A stretch of DNA of 6,417 nucleotides from UBA7672 sp035995285. Lineage in GTDB: Bacteria > Pseudomonadota > Alphaproteobacteria > Caulobacterales > Hyphomonadaceae. The stretch covers positions 1 to 6,417 of the forward strand of contig DASYKO010000532.1 of NCBI GenBank assembly GCA_035995285.1. The letters are read 5' to 3'. The notes under the pieces were generated by a model. That model did no database searches, was not told the origin of the DNA, and was given only the letters and a program-made list of their open reading frames with translations. Shown piece after piece: positions 4,762-6,417 of the stretch. The translations under genes and the position numbers were made by a program. How positions within the stretch are numbered: position 1 is the stretch's first letter; each line of letters starts with the position of its first letter.

Positions 4762-5673
4762 ATGCCAGACGACCTGTCTTCTCCAGCGCCAGCCGAGGAT
4801 GGCGAGGCGGACTTCTCTCCGCTGCACCCGGTGTTCGCGGATGCGCCGGACAGCGTGAGCTTCCGCAAGCTGCGCAAGCGGCTGGTGCGGCAGACGCAGG
4901 AGGCGGTCCGGGCCTATGGGATGGTTCCGGCCAATCGTCAGCAGGACGGAAGAAAGCCGCGCTGGCTGGTGTGCCTGTCGGGCGGCAAGGACAGCTACAC
5001 TCTCCTTTCCGTGCTGCTGGATCTGCAATGGCAGGGCGCGCTGCCGGTGGACCTGCTGGCGTGCAATCTCGACCAGGGCCAGCCGGGATTCCCGAAACAC
5101 ATCCTGCCTGAGTACCTGGCCCGCGTGGGCGTGCCTCATCGCATCATCACGCAGGACACCTATTCGGTCGTCACGGAGAAGGTGCCGGCGTCGAACACGT
5201 ATTGCTCGCTGTGCTCGAGGCTGCGCCGTGGCATTCTCTATCGCGTCGCGCGTGAGGAGGGATGCGAGGCAGTGGTGCTCGGGCATCATCGCGACGATTC
5301 GCTTGAGACCTTCATGCTCAACTTCCTGCATGGCGGACGGCTGGCGGCGATGCCGCCCAAGCTGGTGAACGATGCCGGCGATCTCTTCGTGCTGCGGCCT
5401 CTCATTGGCTGTGCGGAGGACGATATCGGCAAGTTCGCCAAGCACATGCAATTCCCGATCATTCCCTGCAATCTCTGCGGGTCGCAGGAAGGCCTGCAGC
5501 GCATGCAGATCAAGTCGATGCTCAACGAGTGGGAGCGCAAGAACCCCGGCAAGCGCCAGGTGATGGCGCGGGCGCTCTCCCACGTGCGGCCCTCGCACCT
5601 GGTCGACGCCGAGCTGTTCGACTTTGCGGGGCTGGAGCTTGGCTCGCCCGGCACGAAGGATGACGGGCTGTAG
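4762..5673 (+). CDS. ttcA: tRNA 2-thiocytidine(32) synthetase TtcA
   Basis: TtcA is a cytoplasmic, ATP-dependent, iron-sulfur enzyme that replaces the C2 oxygen of cytidine 32 in certain tRNAs with sulfur. Numbered from ATG 4762 (303 residues), the PP-loop SGGKDS that binds ATP is at 73-78. The first CxxC (CSLC) is at 148-151 and the second (IPCNLCGSQ) has Cys236 and Cys239. In E. coli TtcA the 4Fe-4S cluster is held by the two cysteines of the first pair plus one of the second, and all are present here. LGHHRDDSLETFMLN and the LIGCAEDDI stretch are also typical. A GTG at 4696 would add 22 residues, but that segment contains codons unusual for the gene (AGA, CCA, CAA) and neither start has a good ribosome site, so the start is uncertain. 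The gene is monocistronic here and convergent with the small genes to its right. Confidence 0.96.
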   Translation: MPDDLSSPAPAEDGEADFSPLHPVFADAPDSVSFRKLRKRLVRQTQEAVRAYGMVPANRQQDGRKPRWLVCLSGGKDSYTLLSVLLDLQWQGALPVDLLACNLDQGQPGFPKHILPEYLARVGVPHRIITQDTYSVVTEKVPASNTYCSLCSRLRRGILYRVAREEGCEAVVLGHHRDDSLETFMLNFLHGGRLAAMPPKLVNDAGDLFVLRPLIGCAEDDIGKFAKHMQFPIIPCNLCGSQEGLQRMQIKSMLNEWERKNPGKRQVMARALSHVRPSHLVDAELFDFAGLELGSPGTKDDGL

Positions 5674-5684
5674 GGGCGCGGCGT

Positions 5685-5710
5685 CCTCCACCAGCGAAGC
5701 TGGGGGGAGG
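5685..5710. repeat. Bulged hairpin after ttcA, possible dispersed repeat
   Basis: CCTCC-A-CCAGC pairs with GCTGG-GG-GGAGG around a GAA loop, giving ten base pairs interrupted by a small asymmetric internal loop. It starts 12 bases after the ttcA stop and ends 15 bases before the stop of the convergent gene. No T-run follows on either strand, so intrinsic termination would be weak. Similar CCCCCAGC-loop-GCTGGGGG palindromes recur between genes in many GC-rich alphaproteobacteria; that resemblance is from memory and was not checked. Confidence 0.5.
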
Positions 5711-5725
5711 TGGATCGCGGCGATG

Positions 5726-5965
5726 TCAGGCATCCGGACTGCGCTGTGATGCAGTAACCATCACAGCTTTTTCGAGCGCCGCGGCAAGCTCGTTGCGATG
5801 GCGCCACACGTGGCGATGACGGCGTGCGCCGGCGAGACGATCGATGATGTCGAGCTGGCGTTCGGCGATGATCAGCCATCTGAGGGCGGCGTGCATGTCG
5901 CCGCGATGGGTGGCCTTGCACATCTGCCTGACGGCCTGGTTGATGAGATCGGGCGTGCGTTTCAT
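5726..5965 (-). CDS. Small helical protein, second of a paralogous pair
   Basis: I do not recognise a named family. The 79-residue product is basic and predicted mainly helical, with no signal or membrane segment. Residues 10-40 match residues 13-43 of the protein encoded just upstream at 16 of 31 positions without a gap. The shared core is G-D-x2-A-x2-R-W-L-x2-A-E-R-x-L-x-I (22-40), which resembles one helical hairpin of a TPR-like repeat, though this is only a shape comparison. A C-terminal extension (45-79) with a His/Arg-rich stretch (RRHRHVWRHR at 48-57) and a further helix (58-70) is absent from the partner. Start ATG 5965 is fixed by a CAGGAAGG site. The frame stays open far upstream, but that extension overlaps the partner gene and is not supported. 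It lies 26 bp after the partner, so co-transcription is likely. Confidence 0.75.
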   Translation of the reverse strand: MKRTPDLINQAVRQMCKATHRGDMHAALRWLIIAERQLDIIDRLAGARRHRHVWRHRNELAAALEKAVMVTASQRSPDA

Positions 5966-5991
5966 TGCTGGACCTTCCTGAGTGCGGCGCC

Positions 5992-6174
5992 TCACCAGCG
6001 GCGCGGATTGATGGTGGGATTGTCGAGTTCCTGCTTGCGCTGGCGGATGCGCAGATAGCGTTCGGCGACAGTCAGCCAGCGTTCGGTCGCCGCGACGTCG
6101 CCGCTCTGGGTCGCGATGCGCGCCTGGCGCAGGGCGGTGGCGTAGTCGGGATTGGTGATGTCGTGCTTGGCCAT
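5992..6174 (-). CDS. Small helical protein, first of a paralogous pair
   Basis: Product of 60 residues, no recognised family. ATG 6174 follows a good AAAGGAA ribosome site by about 8 bases, which supports translation. Residues 10-50 are predicted helical, with the core G25-D26-x2-A29-x2-R32-W33-L34-x2-A37-E38-R39-x-L41-x-I43 shared with its downstream neighbour. The charged tail (44-60) ends in PRRW. The similarity extends to DNA: GCGTTCGGCGA, TCAGCCA and GTCGCCGC recur at an exact 200-bp offset (for example 6058-6068 against 5858-5868), pointing to an ancestral tandem duplication. There is no signal peptide or membrane segment, so the protein is presumably cytoplasmic. Function is unknown. 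The conserved Trp and alternating charges suggest a protein-protein interface, which is inference only. Confidence 0.75.
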   Translation of the reverse strand: MAKHDITNPDYATALRQARIATQSGDVAATERWLTVAERYLRIRQRKQELDNPTINPRRW

Positions 6175-6346
6175 GATGTGTTTCCTTTGTGACGCTCGGG
6201 GGCTCGTTCTTTCGAAGCCGCGGCGAGGAGAGCGCGTCGTACGCGGTTTCGCTTTCGCACGGGCGGCGTCGCCCTGCGGGATGCTTCAGCTCTCTCCCCT
6301 CGTGAGGGAGCGGGGCGCGTGGAGTGCGCCGTTGGGTGGTCCAGGG

Positions 6347-6364
6347 TCTGGCGTCGCCGCCAGA
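6347..6364 (-). repeat. 7-bp perfect hairpin with GNRA-type loop
   Basis: TCTGGCG and CGCCAGA form a perfect 7-bp stem around a 4-base loop. On the minus strand the loop reads GCGA, a GNRA tetraloop. It is three bases from the next hairpin. Confidence 0.5.
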
Positions 6365-6367
6365 AAT

Positions 6368-6383
6368 GCGCGTCTTCACGCGC
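6368..6383 (-). repeat. 6-bp perfect hairpin next to the GNRA hairpin
   Basis: GCGCGT and ACGCGC form a perfect 6-bp stem around CTTC (GAAG on the minus strand). On the minus strand it is followed by ATTTCT, a poor T-stretch, so it could be a weak terminator for a gene beyond the right edge. Together with the neighbouring hairpin it forms a two-stem unit of 37 bp. Confidence 0.45.
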
Positions 6384-6417
6384 CCCGTATTGGCCGTTTT
6401 AGACCGGCTCCGGTGCA

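Larger units (their letters stand above)
6175..6417 (-). other. Hairpin-rich upstream region of the small-gene pair
   Basis: No gene is supported in these 243 bases on either strand. Besides the ribosome site next to 6174, the stretch contains closely spaced short inverted repeats: 6233-6245 (CGCGT-CGT-ACGCG), 6261-6274 (GGGCG-GCGT-CGCCC), an imperfect one at 6294-6310, 6347-6364, 6368-6383, and 6403-6414 (ACCGG-CT-CCGGT). The two strongest are listed separately. It may be a structured leader, the terminator of a gene beyond the right edge, or a degenerate dispersed repeat. No convincing promoter was found. Confidence 0.45.

Noticed and set aside
4534..5733. Long minus-strand open frame (399 codons) opposite ttcA
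   Set aside because: It is the antisense shadow of ttcA, which has clear catalytic motifs. The translation is rich in His, Arg and Leu with no family pattern.
5966..6379. Upstream extension of the 79-residue gene to a 217-codon frame
   Set aside because: The extension overlaps the paralogous partner gene in another frame and has Arg/His/Pro-rich shadow composition. The CAGGAAGG site supports ATG 5965.
1..6417. tRNA or rRNA genes, CRISPR array, insertion sequence or prophage
   Set aside because: No cloverleaf-like sequence, regularly spaced repeats, transposase motifs or terminal inverted repeats with target duplication were seen.

Overview
This window looks like chromosomal DNA from a GC-rich alphaproteobacterium, most likely of the Caulobacterales/Hyphomonadaceae type. 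The supporting signs are the flagellar gene set, a perfect TTAA-N7-TTAA box (the binding motif of the cell-cycle regulator CtrA) between two divergent flagellar operons, and possible CcrM sites (GANTC) in another promoter region. The lineage is inferred from these signs and not proven.

Left part (1-2412, minus strand): flgB, flgC and fliE lie in tight order and encode proximal-rod proteins and the FliE junction protein of the flagellar basal body. After a 116-bp gap comes the 5' part of a type-B carboxylesterase gene, which runs off the left edge. The esterase has a lipoprotein signal and a GESAG nucleophile motif, and is probably not part of the flagellum.

Centre (2413-3644): a 174-bp divergent regulatory region carries the CtrA-type box, a plausible -10 for flgB, a second degenerate CtrA-like site and a hairpin in the presumed fliO leader. 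On the plus strand follow fliO (small single-pass membrane protein) and fliP (export-gate channel subunit), overlapping by ATGA. Together the two divergent units supply parts of the flagellar export gate and the rod assembled on it.

Right of fliP (3645-4507): a possible alternative-pairing hairpin region precedes a well-initiated hypothetical gene. A convergent minus-strand gene follows; it encodes a stand-alone receiver-like protein whose phospho-acceptor aspartate appears to be replaced by proline.

4508-5673: an AT-richer divergent intergenic region with an inverted repeat, a hairpin and an 11-bp direct repeat precedes ttcA. TtcA is the iron-sulfur tRNA 2-thiocytidine synthetase, and both the PP-loop and the CxxC motifs are visible.

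5674-6417: a bulged hairpin follows ttcA. Then two small minus-strand genes (60 and 79 codons), both with good ribosome binding sites, encode paralogous helical proteins sharing a GD-x2-A-x2-RWL-x2-AER-x-L-x-I core. Their upstream region is dense in perfect short hairpins. This tandem pair and its leader are the least explained part of the window. No RNA genes, insertion sequences or CRISPR arrays were seen.
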